Shown here piece by piece: positions 1-8,707 of a stretch of DNA of 64,000 bases. Location: assembly GCF_051027545.1 (NCBI RefSeq), contig NZ_CP194902.1:4278001-4342000 (forward strand), written 5' to 3'. The position numbers and the translations under genes are program-made. This DNA is from Methylocaldum sp002005105. Its GTDB lineage: Bacteria > Pseudomonadota > Gammaproteobacteria > Methylococcales > Methylococcaceae. Each line of letters begins with the position of its first letter. The stretch's first letter is position 1. Below the pieces are notes generated by a model. The model searched no databases, was not told the DNA's origin, and saw only the letters and a list, made by a program, of their open reading frames with translations.

Positions 1-111
1 GACACGGCCGCTCCTTTCGGCGGGTTCAAGATGTCCGGCATCGGGCGCGAACTCGGCAGCTATGCCCTGGAGAACTATACCGAGGTCAAGACCGTTACCG
101 TGGCGCTGTAG
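1..111 (+). CDS. Aldehyde dehydrogenase, C-terminal end (partial)
   Basis: Only the last 36 codons are inside the window; the frame is open at base 1 and stops with TAG at 109-111. The segment PFGGFKMSGIGRELG followed by YTEVKTVTV matches the C-terminal end of NAD(P)-dependent aldehyde dehydrogenases of the ALDH1/ALDH2 type, where the tail contributes to the oligomerisation strand. It lies about 360 bases upstream of eutBC on the same strand. That position suggests it oxidises the acetaldehyde released from ethanolamine to acetate, although this is inferred from context because the catalytic Cys and Glu lie outside the window. Confidence 0.85.
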   Translation, partial: DTAAPFGGFKMSGIGRELGSYALENYTEVKTVTVAL

Positions 112-132
112 AGGCAACGCCCAGCAAATTCC

Positions 133-163
133 GGTGGGCACGGCCTATCGGCCTTTGCCCACC
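133..163 (+). terminator. Hairpin after the aldehyde dehydrogenase
   Basis: GGTGGGCA pairs with TGCCCACC and an inner GGCC/GGCC stem closes a TATC loop, 21 bases after the stop codon. No T-tract follows, so it could equally be part of the dispersed repeat that begins at 183. Confidence 0.4.
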
Positions 164-182
164 CTACGACATTATCGCGGCT

Positions 183-430
183 GTAGGGTGGGTTAGGCGC
201 GCATCGCACCGAGTCTGGAAAGTTCCCATGGTGTTTCCGCGCGCCGTAACCCACCAGGCAAGGCAGCGGAACTATCGAAAGCCAGTTGAAGGTCGGCAAT
301 CCTGTGCCGACGAAATCGTCTGCCACGTGAGGCGGCAGAAGGCGTCGGGAAGGGATTCCCGACCTACTCCGGCGTGGTGTGTGCAAGCTTGGCAGGTCGG
401 CAATCCCTTGCCGACAAAGGTGTCTTAACA
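183..430. repeat. Dispersed repeat block between ALDH and eutB
   Basis: This 112-474 gap holds no convincing gene. Bases 183-266 (GTAGGGTGGGTTAGGCGCGC and onward) recur at 55725-55810. Two shorter modules built on AGGTCGGCAATCC and GATTCCCGACCTAC follow at about 290-420; they belong to the same family seen at 3.3, 7.7, 23.2, 26.3, 36.5 and 62.0 kb. Confidence 0.75.
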
Positions 431-474
431 GCATTAAGGATTAGGATGGAAACGAGAAGGAAATTGGAACCACC

Positions 475-1872
475 ATGAAATACACCGCAAGCATCCAAGG
501 ACGCGGCTATGCCTTCGCCGATCTGAAGACTTTGCTGGCGAAGGCGTCGCCCCTACGCTCAGCGGACGAACTGGCCGGAATTGCGGCCGAGTCGGAGGAG
601 GAGCGTGCCGTCGCGCAACGGGTATTGGCCGAGGTTCCCATGTGCCGCTTCCTCGAAGAACCGCTGATTCCGCCTGAAGAGGACGAGGTCAGCCGGTTGA
701 TCTTCGAGACGCACGATAATGCCGCGTTCGCGCCCATCTCGGCGCTGACGGTCGGCGAGTTTCGAGAATGGCTTCTTTCCGACACCACCGCCGACGAAGC
801 CATCGCGAGGATTCGCACGGGCCTGATGCCGGAAATGGCCGCCGCGGTATCTAAGATCATGCGCAACCAGGATTTGATCGCCGTCGCCAAGCGCTGCACG
901 GTCACCACGCGGTTCCGGAACACCATCGGCCTCTCGGGACGGCTTTCCACGCGATTGCAGCCGAACCATCCGACCGACGACCCGCGCGGCATCGCAGCCA
1001 GCATTTTGGATGGGCTGCTCTACGGCAACGGAGATGCCGTTATCGGCATCAATCCCGCGACAGATAGTCCGAAGAACGTCGACACCCTGCTCCGCCTGCT
1101 GGACGAGATCATCGTCGAGCACGACATCCCCACCCAGTCCTGCGTGCTCGCCCATGTCACGACGACCATGGACTTGATGCGGCGCGGTTCGCCGGTGGAC
1201 CTGGTGTTCCAGTCCATCGCCGGGACCGAAGCCGCGAACCGGAGCTTCGGCATCGATCTTTCCCTCCTGCGCGAGGCGCGCGAAATGGCGCTGTCGCTGA
1301 AACGCGGCACGCTGGGCGACAATCTGATGTATTTCGAGACGGGCCAAGGCAGCGCCCTGTCTGCGGACGCTCACCACGGCATCGATGCGCAGACCTGCGA
1401 GGCGCGGGCCTACGCCGTCGCCCGCGCGTTTTCGCCGCTGTTGATAAACACCGTGGTGGGCTTCATCGGGCCGGAATATCTGTACGACGGAAAACAGATC
1501 ATCCGCGCGGGGCTCGAGGATCATTTCTGCGGAAAACTGCTGGGCCTGCCCATGGGCTGCGACGTGTGTTACACCAATCACGCCGAAGCCGACCAGAACG
1601 ACATGGACAATCTGATCACGCTGCTGGCGGTGGCCGGCTGTACCTATATCATGGGCGTGCCCGGCGCCGACGACGTCATGCTGGCCTATCAGAGCACCTC
1701 GTTTCACGACGCCCTTTACCTTCGCAAGGTTTTGGGGCTCCGGCCCGCCCCGGAATTCGAGGAATGGCTCGACCGCATGGGCATTTTCGACGGCCGCAAT
1801 GCGCTGAGCCTCGGTCCCATGCCCCCTCGCCTGCTCAATGCGATGGACGCACTGACGGAGGACAGCCCATGA
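475..1872 (+). CDS. eutB: Ethanolamine ammonia-lyase large subunit EutB
   Basis: This 465-residue protein is the catalytic TIM-barrel subunit of adenosylcobalamin-dependent ethanolamine ammonia-lyase, which converts ethanolamine to acetaldehyde and ammonia. Length is normal for the family. The substrate-binding residues known from enterobacterial EutB structures are all present at matching positions: Arg160 and Gln162 in TRLQPNH, Asn193 in GINP, Glu288 in YFETG and Asp363 in GCDVC (287 and 362 in the reference numbering). The stop codon overlaps the eutC start by ATGA, so the two subunits are translationally coupled. No eut microcompartment shell genes, reactivase (eutA) or transporter are nearby; the aldehyde dehydrogenase upstream would handle the product. 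Confidence 0.96.
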   Translation: MKYTASIQGRGYAFADLKTLLAKASPLRSADELAGIAAESEEERAVAQRVLAEVPMCRFLEEPLIPPEEDEVSRLIFETHDNAAFAPISALTVGEFREWLLSDTTADEAIARIRTGLMPEMAAAVSKIMRNQDLIAVAKRCTVTTRFRNTIGLSGRLSTRLQPNHPTDDPRGIAASILDGLLYGNGDAVIGINPATDSPKNVDTLLRLLDEIIVEHDIPTQSCVLAHVTTTMDLMRRGSPVDLVFQSIAGTEAANRSFGIDLSLLREAREMALSLKRGTLGDNLMYFETGQGSALSADAHHGIDAQTCEARAYAVARAFSPLLINTVVGFIGPEYLYDGKQIIRAGLEDHFCGKLLGLPMGCDVCYTNHAEADQNDMDNLITLLAVAGCTYIMGVPGADDVMLAYQSTSFHDALYLRKVLGLRPAPEFEEWLDRMGIFDGRNALSLGPMPPRLLNAMDALTEDSP

Positions 1873-2639
1873 CCGATCCCTGGTTCGCCCTCAAGCGTTT
1901 CACCCAGGCCCGCATAGGCTTGGGACGCGCGGGCCATGCCGTTCCGACCGAAGCCCTGCTCGACTTTCAGCTCGCCCACGCTCAAGCACGGGATGCCGTG
2001 CACTTCCCTTGGGACATCGAGGGGTTCGCCGAAAGCTTGCGCGAAATGGGCGAAGATTGTCTGATTTTGCGAACGCCGATCCGAAGTCGCGCCGAATACC
2101 TCCGTCGCCCCGATCGGGGTCGCGTTCTCGATTCCGGTTCCCGCACGCGGCTGGATGACATGGACGGCGGCGGTATGGATGTGGCATTGATCGTCACCAA
2201 CGGGCTGTCATCCACCGCCGTCGAACGGCACGGTCTGCCCCTGCTGGAGGCGGTGATCGGTCGATATCGGTCACGGCGCATCCGGGTCGGGCCTATCAGT
2301 CTGGTCGAGAACGGCCGGGTGGCCCTGTCGGACGAAATCGGTTTTACCCTCGGCGCGCGTGCGGCCGTCATCGTCGTCGGCGAACGACCGGGGCTCAGCG
2401 CCGCCGACAGCCTCGGCATCTATCTCACCTACGCGCCACGGCCGGGCAGTACCGACGCCCAGCGCAACTGCATCTCCAATATCCGTCCGCCGGAGGGATT
2501 GAGCTACGAAGCCGCCGCCGCGAAACTGCTCTACCTGACCGAGGAAGCCATGCGCCGCCGGATTTCCGGGGTCGCGCTCAAGGACGAGCTGGATACGGTT
2601 TTACCGCCGTCTCCCGAGCCGCTGGGCCTAAAAAAATGA
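1869..2639 (+). CDS. eutC: Ethanolamine ammonia-lyase small subunit EutC
   Basis: The 256-residue protein beginning MTDPWFALKRFTQARIGLGR is the small subunit that, with EutB, binds adenosylcobalamin. The family signatures are clear: the N-terminal TQARIGLGRAG segment, the central IVTNGLSSTAVERHG segment and the C-terminal RNCISNIRPPEGLSY segment. The frame is open much further upstream (to 1566), but that part is the shadow of eutB; the ATG at 1869 overlapping the eutB stop is the natural start. The last codons are followed by repeat-rich DNA with no further eut gene. Confidence 0.95.
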   Translation: MTDPWFALKRFTQARIGLGRAGHAVPTEALLDFQLAHAQARDAVHFPWDIEGFAESLREMGEDCLILRTPIRSRAEYLRRPDRGRVLDSGSRTRLDDMDGGGMDVALIVTNGLSSTAVERHGLPLLEAVIGRYRSRRIRVGPISLVENGRVALSDEIGFTLGARAAVIVVGERPGLSAADSLGIYLTYAPRPGSTDAQRNCISNIRPPEGLSYEAAAAKLLYLTEEAMRRRISGVALKDELDTVLPPSPEPLGLKK

Positions 2640-2680
2640 CGGCGACAGCCTAATTCCATTCGGCATTCGAGTGAGCATTA

Positions 2681-2880
2681 ATGGGTGGGTTAGCCCCTCG
2701 GCTCCGCTCGGGGCAGGCCCTTCGACAAGCCTGTCCTGAGCATCGTCGAAGGGCTCAGGACAGGCTCCGCATAACCCACCGACCCTTCGACTGGGCTCAG
2801 GACAGGTCCGAGGCCGCTCGGTGGGTTACGGCCGCGCGGCCTAACCCGCCATCGATGGGTTTCGCTTCGCTCTACCCATC
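2681..2880. repeat. Palindromic repeat cluster after eutC
   Basis: The sequence is a string of inverted repeats: CCTTCGACAAGCCTGTCCTGAGC-type modules face CGAAGGGCTCAGGACAGGC-type modules, and GTGGGTTA faces TAACCCACC. The 69-codon open frame across it is an accident of the repeats. The end pair GATGGGTTTCGC...CTACCCATC closes the block. Nothing else is seen in the 2640-2924 gap. Confidence 0.8.
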
Positions 2881-2924
2881 TACAAAATGAATGCCTGATT
2901 GAAAGCGATTTGGAGTAAATCGGA

Positions 2925-3197
2925 TCAGGCCAGCATGTTCTTGATCGTCCGCTCGTATTCCGGGAAATAATGGCCGATCACCGGCAGGTCGAAGCGACGC
3001 AGGATGCTGGTATTGGGCTCCCGCTCCAGCAAGAAATCGAACGAGCGGCTTACCAGTCGCTCGACCGGCGCTCTTCCGTCCGTCAACCTGGCGGCATATC
3101 CCGGATCCACGGTAACCGTGTGCGTCGTCGTGGCCTGCGCCTCCACTGTCACCTCGAAAGTGGATTCGGTAAGCTTCTTTACCGTAATCTTCGCCAT
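2925..3197 (-). CDS. Small conserved-looking protein of unknown function
   Basis: I do not recognise a named family. The 90-residue product begins MAKITVKKLTESTFEVTVEA, a pattern of alternating residues expected for a beta sheet, followed by an acidic/aromatic helical half ending FPEYERTIKNMLA. The frame runs further upstream, but the ATG at 3197 is preceded by CAGGAGGGTC, a strong ribosome binding site, and the upstream codons lie in repeat DNA. No signal peptide or membrane segment is visible. It stands alone, convergent with eutBC. Confidence 0.7.
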   Translation of the reverse strand: MAKITVKKLTESTFEVTVEAQATTTHTVTVDPGYAARLTDGRAPVERLVSRSFDFLLEREPNTSILRRFDLPVIGHYFPEYERTIKNMLA

Positions 3198-3529
3198 ATG
3201 ACCCTCCTGTCCGAGTCTCGATAGTTGTCTATGTTTCCGGAAATTCGACCGAAACCATGCTACCGGCAATGTACCGGCGATGTCGACCGAAAGGCTAGAG
3301 CGTTTTTCATCCCGGTGTACGGCTTCGTGTCGGGCAGGAAGAACGTAGGTCGGCAATCCCTTGCCGTCTTATCGGCTCGGCAAAGGATCTTGCCGGAAGG
3401 GGCGTCCTGGCGCTCCCAGGACGGCCGTTTGCGATTGGAAGGGTCATTCGGGCGCTCCCCGGATGACCGTTTGCGATTGGAAGGGTCGCGACTAAAGCGA
3501 CCGTTTGCGATTGGAAGGGTCGCGACTAA

Positions 3530-4440
3530 GAGCCTATCCCAGTAGGAACAAAAGCGTGATGAGCGACCTCTAATGCCGAAATTTCGAGTCAAGAGGGGCT
3601 CTTATGGGACTGGTGACGAAAGATGATGGCTGGCGCATTCCGGATGAGCTGTGGGAACGGATGGAACCGCTCTTGCCGCCGCGTAAACCGCATCCGCTCG
3701 GGTGCCATAACCCGCGGGTGCCGGACCGACAGGCGATGAATGCGATCTTGTTTGTGCTCCGGACCGGGTGTCAGTGGAATGCGCTGAACGCCACCGGGAT
3801 TTGCTCCAGCAGTTCGGCCCATCGCCGCTTTGTCGAGTGGACCGAAGCCGGGGTGTTCCAGGCGTTCTGGCGCGAAGGACTGCTGACTTATGATGCGTTG
3901 AAGGGCTTGGACTGGTCGTGGTTGGCCATGGATGGGGCCATGACGAAAGCGCCGTTGGCGGGTTCAAAAAAACGGGACCGAATCCGACCGACCGGGGCAA
4001 ACAAGGTGCGAAGCGAAGCCTGTTAACCGATGGCGCGGGCCTGCCGCTGAGTGTGGTGATTGCCGGCGCCAATCGGCACGACCTGAAGCTGGCGCGGTCC
4101 ACCTTGGCGGCCATCGGCGTCCCGCGCCCTGTACCCACGCCGGAGCAGCCGCAAGGCTTGTGCCTGGACAAAGGCTATGACTATGACGAGGTGAGGGACT
4201 TGGCCAAGGCCTTTCAGTTTACCGCTCACATTCGAGCGCGCGGTGAGGAGGCCGAAGCGATCAAGAAGGAAGCCGGTTTCAAGGCGCGGCGCTGGGTGGT
4301 CGAACGGACCCACAGCTGGCTCAACCGATTCCGCCGGATTTTGATCCGCTGGGAAAAACGAACCGACACCTATCTTGCCATGCTGCACTTGGCCTGCGGC
4401 ATCATTACTTGGCGGGCAACGGGTCTACTGGGATAGGCTC
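3530..4440 (+). mobile_element. IS5-family insertion sequence (911 bp)
   Basis: Perfect 16-base inverted ends GAGCCTATCCCAGTAG (3530-3545) and CTACTGGGATAGGCTC (4425-4440) bound the transposase gene. The duplicated target is TAA (3527-3529 and 4441-4443). Intact neighbouring repeat units read GCGACTAAAGCGACC, exactly the junction expected after removing the IS and one TAA, so the empty site can be reconstructed. A three-base TNA duplication and a frameshifted transposase point to the IS427-like group. The element appears intact. Confidence 0.93.
3604..4436 (+). CDS. IS5-family transposase made by -1 frameshifting
   Basis: Two overlapping frames (3604-4026 and 3918-4436) encode one DDE transposase of about 277 residues. 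The slippery heptamer A AAA AAA at 3966-3972 lies in the phase needed for a -1 shift; the joined protein then reads GSKKTGPNPTDRGKQGAKRS. The first frame carries the N-terminal domain of the IS5 family (DELWERMEPLLPP) and the first Asp (LAMDGA). The second has LCLDKGYDYDE for the second Asp and VVERTHSWLNRFRR for the catalytic Glu region. All three catalytic positions are present, so the enzyme is probably active. Confidence 0.92.
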
Positions 4441-4632
4441 TAAAGCGACCGTTTGCGATTGGGAAGGGATTGCCGACCTACTATCGGGCCCTCTGACACC
4501 GAATCGGAAAATGCTCTAGCCGGATTCCGGCAAGCAGCGGATTGCGCAAGCCGTAAGGTATCCGTAGGATGAAAGGGACGCGCCAAAACGATCGAGACCT
4601 GAGAGAAACCGCCATGGAACTGGTCGAATTGT

Positions 4633-7600
4633 ATGGACACTACTGTAAGTATGCAAAGCGAAAGGTTTTCATCAGGCTGTGAAACATCCCTGCGGTGGCC
4701 GTCGTTCCGATCGCTGCTCGGGTTTGCGGTCTGCTTTTTCGGTCTGGCTCTGCTCAGCCACTGGATCTCCCCGAAGCCTTACCACTTTGTCGCGTTTTGG
4801 CTGCCTAGCGGGTTTTACCTATCTACGCTCGCTACCCGTCCTCGGACCCTTTGGCCGGCGTTCGTTATGACGGCGCTCGCAGTCAATTTCGGCGTCAATC
4901 TATGGGTATTCGACCAGCCTTATGCAATTGCCGCCGCTTTTTCTCTCGGCAACACCATGGAAGCGTTGACGGGCGCATGGCTATTGGGACGCACGGTCGG
5001 CATGCCATTACGCCTGGAAACGGTACAGGATGTGGTGGCGCTGACCATACTGGGAGCCTTGCTGAGTGCGACCATAGCCGCCACGGCGGGGACTGCGCCG
5101 ATCGCTTTGGTCGACCGCGAACCGTTCGCTGCGGCCTGGCTCACATGGTGGACCGGCGACATCGCCGGGATCATGGTGACGGCTCCTCTTTGCCTCGCAC
5201 TGCCGGCTACCCGCTCGTATTGGCGCAAGCTGCCGCCCGCTAGGCGGATCGAAGCGCTAGCCGCCCTGACGTCGGTCGCGGGACTGACCTTCGCTGTTTT
5301 CACCGACCGCATTCCGTTCACCTACGTCATCATGCCACCCCTGCTTTGGATAGGCGTGCGTTTCGGCATCCCCGGCGTTTCGTTCGCGATTCTCGTCCTG
5401 GGAATCATCGCCGCGCGATACACGGCACTGGGGCAAGGCGCTTTCGCGGGAGCGCAGTTCGAGATTTCCGTCCAGGCCCTCCTGGTACAGTCTCTGGTCG
5501 TGCTGTTCTCGATATCGGTACTTGTACTGGGTGCCCTGGCGAACCAGTGGCGGCAAGCGCTGGCGGCGTTGCAAGAGGCCCGCAATCATCTCGAGAAGGA
5601 AGTCGACGAACGCACGGCAACCTTGCGCGACACGCTCCGATTGCAGCAGGCGATTCTGGACGGGGCCAATTACTGCATCGTCTCGGTCAATAGGCAAGGC
5701 ATCATCCAGACCATCAACAAAGCCGCGGCGAAAGCGCTCGGCTATTCCGCCGAAGAACTCGTCGGCAAGGAGACGCCGGCGATCTTTCATGACCCCGCCG
5801 AGCTCGAGGCCCATGCGAAAGCGCTCGCCGATACGCTAGGCCGTCCCGCTACATCGTCCATCAAATTCTTGCCGACGCTGATCGAAGCCTGCGGATCGAC
5901 CGAAACGGAGTGGAGTCTGATCCGCAAGGACGGCAGCCGGTTTCCGGCCCAAGTCTCGATCTCGGTCATGCGCGACGAAAAGGGAGCGATCACCGGCTAT
6001 CTCGGCATCGCCAACGACATCACGGTGCGCAAGGAGGCTGAAAAGGCGCTGCAGCGGAGCCAACACGATTTGAACCGCGCCCAGGCGGTCGGCAAGATCG
6101 GGAGCTGGCGGCTCAATGTTCAGCGCAACGAATTGCTCTGGTCGGCCGAAAACCATCGGATTTTCGGCATACCCGAGGGTACGCCACTGACTTATCAGAC
6201 GTTCCTCCGCTGCGTCCATCCGGACGATCGGAAATATGTCGACCGGCAATGGAAGGCGGCACTCCGTGGCACGCCTTACGACATCGAACACCGCATCGTG
6301 GTCGGCAAGGACATCCGCTGGGTCCACGAAAAAGCCGAGCTGGAATTCCACCGGGGTGAGGTGCTGAGCGCATTCGGAACCACTCAAGACATCACCGAGC
6401 TCAAAAGGGCCGAATTGGCTTTGCGCCGCCATAACGAACGGCAGGCGGAGCTGCTGGCCATCAGCCGTGCGGCGCTGGACAGCCAAACCACCGACGTCGA
6501 ACTAAGCCGGATGGTCTTCGAGAAAGTACACGCCCTGCTCGATGCCGACGTAGGTTTCAACTACCGGGTTGACGAGAACGGCCGAAGCCTTCGCCTGATC
6601 GCTGCGTACGGTATTTCCGAGGCGCTGCTTCCCGCCATGGAGAGGCTAGATCTCGGCGACACCATGTGCGGCACGGTCGCCGCTACGGGCACTCCCCTGA
6701 TCGCCGATACCGCTCGCATCGAAAACGACCCCAAGAGCATCCTTCTTCGCAACATGGGCTTGCGCGCCTATGCCTGCCACCCGCTCATGGCGGGCGATGG
6801 CCGTACGCTCGGGACGCTTTCCTTCGCGAGTACGCGGCGCGAGCATTTCGATCCGGAGGAAATCGAATTCCTGCGGACGCTTTGCCTATTTACCGCCATG
6901 GCTTGGGAGCGCGCCCGCGCCATGGCTGCGCTACGCGATGCCGATCGACGGAAAAACGAGTTTCTCGCCATGCTGGCCCACGAGCTCCGCAATCCTCTGG
7001 CACCGATACGCAACGCCGCTCAGCTGATTCGAAAACTCGCTGCCGACGAGCCTAGGCTTCAGGGTGCGAGGGAGATCATAGACCGCCAGGTCATTCACCT
7101 CTCGCGCCTGGTCGACGACTTGCTGGACGTTTCCCGCATCACCCAGGGCAAGGTGACGCTGAGAAAGGAACCCATACCTCTCAATACCGTCGTCGAGCGA
7201 GCGATCGAGGCGACGCGGCCCTTGATCGAATCCCGGCGCCACCGGCTAACGGTCGATGTCGCACCAGCACCCCTCTTGATCGTCGGGGATGCGACCCGCC
7301 TGATCCAGGTCGTGGCCAATCTCTTGAACAACGCCGCGAAATACACCGAAGAAGGCGGCTCGATTTCGGTCCGCACCGAGGCCAAGGGAGAGCGGGCACT
7401 CATCCGTATCAGGGACACCGGCCTTGGCATCGCTCCCGAGCTATTGCCCCATGTCTTCGAGCTCTTCATCCAGGGCGAGCGCTCTCTCGACCGGAGTCAA
7501 GGGGGCCTCGGCATCGGGCTCACTTTGGTTCGGCGCCTGGTCGAACTGCATGGCGGGCGCATAGAGGCTTTCAGTGCCGGTCCAGGCAAGGGCAGCGAGT

Positions 7601-7677
7601 TCGTCGTCGAGCTACCGCTCGCTTTAGCGCCTGCGTCGGAACAAGCCGCAGCCGCGGCCGATTCGTCGCGGCAGTAG
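4633..7677 (+). CDS. MASE1-PAS-PAS-GAF sensor histidine kinase
   Basis: The 1014-residue protein has an N-terminal MASE1 membrane sensor (about residues 20-310, roughly eight hydrophobic helices), a short coiled coil (QEARNHLEKEVDERTATL), two PAS domains (about 335-465 and 475-595), a GAF domain (about 605-755), a HisKA dimerisation domain with the phospho-acceptor His783 in MLAHELRNPLAP, and a HATPase_c domain with NLLNNAAKY, DTGLGI and GGLGIGLTLV boxes. It would autophosphorylate in response to an unidentified signal and pass phosphate to a response regulator. No receiver domain is attached and no regulator gene lies next to it. Start choice is weak: a second Met is at residue 7 and no strong ribosome binding site is seen. 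Confidence 0.92.
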   Translation: MDTTVSMQSERFSSGCETSLRWPSFRSLLGFAVCFFGLALLSHWISPKPYHFVAFWLPSGFYLSTLATRPRTLWPAFVMTALAVNFGVNLWVFDQPYAIAAAFSLGNTMEALTGAWLLGRTVGMPLRLETVQDVVALTILGALLSATIAATAGTAPIALVDREPFAAAWLTWWTGDIAGIMVTAPLCLALPATRSYWRKLPPARRIEALAALTSVAGLTFAVFTDRIPFTYVIMPPLLWIGVRFGIPGVSFAILVLGIIAARYTALGQGAFAGAQFEISVQALLVQSLVVLFSISVLVLGALANQWRQALAALQEARNHLEKEVDERTATLRDTLRLQQAILDGANYCIVSVNRQGIIQTINKAAAKALGYSAEELVGKETPAIFHDPAELEAHAKALADTLGRPATSSIKFLPTLIEACGSTETEWSLIRKDGSRFPAQVSISVMRDEKGAITGYLGIANDITVRKEAEKALQRSQHDLNRAQAVGKIGSWRLNVQRNELLWSAENHRIFGIPEGTPLTYQTFLRCVHPDDRKYVDRQWKAALRGTPYDIEHRIVVGKDIRWVHEKAELEFHRGEVLSAFGTTQDITELKRAELALRRHNERQAELLAISRAALDSQTTDVELSRMVFEKVHALLDADVGFNYRVDENGRSLRLIAAYGISEALLPAMERLDLGDTMCGTVAATGTPLIADTARIENDPKSILLRNMGLRAYACHPLMAGDGRTLGTLSFASTRREHFDPEEIEFLRTLCLFTAMAWERARAMAALRDADRRKNEFLAMLAHELRNPLAPIRNAAQLIRKLAADEPRLQGAREIIDRQVIHLSRLVDDLLDVSRITQGKVTLRKEPIPLNTVVERAIEATRPLIESRRHRLTVDVAPAPLLIVGDATRLIQVVANLLNNAAKYTEEGGSISVRTEAKGERALIRIRDTGLGIAPELLPHVFELFIQGERSLDRSQGGLGIGLTLVRRLVELHGGRIEAFSAGPGKGSEFVVELPLALAPASEQAAAAADSSRQ

Positions 7678-7688
7678 GACTTAGCCAA

Positions 7689-7758
7689 GTAGGTCGGGAA
7701 TCCCTTCCCGACAAACGAGTTGGCGTGCAGATCCGTCGGCAAAGGATTGCCGACCTAC
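7689..7758. repeat. GTAGGTCGG-type inverted repeat
   Basis: GTAGGTCGGGAATCCC opens and GGATTGCCGACCTAC closes this block, with CTTCCCGAC and GTCGGCAAAG inside. It belongs to the dispersed family also found at 23.2, 26.3, 36.5 and 62.0 kb. Nothing else is recognisable in the 7678-7898 gap. Confidence 0.8.
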
Positions 7759-7898
7759 CGACCTGCGTCGGCGAGTAGCTCGGAAATCCCCTCCCAAATC
7801 AGGCGGGCCAAACCTGCTTCGCGTGGGCACTTTTGCCCTGCATCGCTGTCTTTGGTTTATTGACACCGGCTTCCGGCAATCAAGACCTATAAGCAGCC

Positions 7899-8699
7899 AT
7901 GCCCTCGAACAGACAAACGGTCCGCATTGCGGCCGTCGGCGATATTCACTACACCCTGTCCTCGCAGGGAATACTTCAAACCATTTGTGCTTATGTTTCC
8001 GAGAACGCCGATATTTTGTTGCTCTGCGGCGATATCGTGGACTACGGACGGGCGGAAGAGGCTCGGCTGTTCGTCAAGGAGCTGACCGCCGGCGTAAAGA
8101 TTCCCATCCTCGGCGTGCTCGGCAATCACGAGTACGAAGCAGGCCAAGTGCACGAGGTGCAGCATATTTTCTCCGATGCCGGAATCGTCCTGCTCGATGG
8201 CGACGCTCATGAAGTGCATGGCATCGGCTTCGCCGGTGTCAAAGGCTTCGCCGGCGGTTTCGGCGAGCATGCCCTGCAACCATGGGGCGAAAGCACGCTG
8301 AAGCGATTCGTGCACGAGACCGTGGAGGAATCACTGAAGCTGGAGTCGGCGCTCGCCAAATTGCGCATGCCGCATCGGATCGCCCTGCTTCACTATGCTC
8401 CGGTCAAAGCCACGGTTGTGGGCGAACCCGTCGAAATCTATCCGTTTCTGGGGTCCAGCCGACTCGAGGAACCTTTGAATCGTTACTCGGTAACCGCGGT
8501 GTTTCACGGGCACGCCCATCGCGGACACCCCACGGGAAAAACCGGCGGCAATATTCCGGTTTACAACGTCGCCCTGCCGCTTCTGCGGCGCGCCTTTCCG
8601 GATCGACCTCCGGTCCGGCTGATCGAGCTTCCGGTCGAAGCATCTGCCGAGACGGAACATCACTCGTTCAACCAGAAACCATACCCCGTACAGGGCTAG
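7899..8699 (+). CDS. Calcineurin-like metallophosphoesterase
   Basis: This 266-residue cytoplasmic protein shows the full dinuclear-metal phosphoesterase set in order: GDIHY near residue 12, CGDIVDYG near 46, GNHEYE near 75 and FHGHAHRG near 205. Such enzymes hydrolyse phosphomono- or phosphodiesters; the substrate cannot be told from sequence. No signal peptide is present. The next gene starts only eight bases after its stop, and it is the first of four same-strand genes for enzymes acting on phosphate esters. The ribosome binding site before the ATG is weak. Confidence 0.88.
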   Translation: MPSNRQTVRIAAVGDIHYTLSSQGILQTICAYVSENADILLLCGDIVDYGRAEEARLFVKELTAGVKIPILGVLGNHEYEAGQVHEVQHIFSDAGIVLLDGDAHEVHGIGFAGVKGFAGGFGEHALQPWGESTLKRFVHETVEESLKLESALAKLRMPHRIALLHYAPVKATVVGEPVEIYPFLGSSRLEEPLNRYSVTAVFHGHAHRGHPTGKTGGNIPVYNVALPLLRRAFPDRPPVRLIELPVEASAETEHHSFNQKPYPVQG

Positions 8700-8707
8700 C
8701 AATATTT

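Larger units (their letters stand above)
3295..4519. repeat. Repeat element of about 311 bp, split by an IS5-family insertion
   Basis: The element runs from CTAGAGCGTTTTTCATC at 3295 to GGAAAATGCTCTAG ending at 4519, that is, with inverted ends GAGCRTTTTC flanked by TA. Removing the IS and one TAA leaves about 311 bases, matching related copies at 36457-36776 and 61930-62243. Inside are a GTAGGTCGGCAATCCC module and an array (3402-3529) in which the constant CGTTTGCGATTGGAAGG separates hairpins of different sequence. Confidence 0.8.

Noticed and set aside
559..1707. Minus strand frame inside eutB
   Set aside because: Shadow frame; eutB shows all active-site residues on the + strand.
2681..2890. 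69-codon open frame
   Set aside because: It is composed entirely of inverted repeat DNA and has no ribosome binding site.
3402..3529. CRISPR array
   Set aside because: The constant part is only 17 bases, the variable parts are self-complementary and the same hairpins recur at other loci, unlike unique spacers; no cas genes are present.
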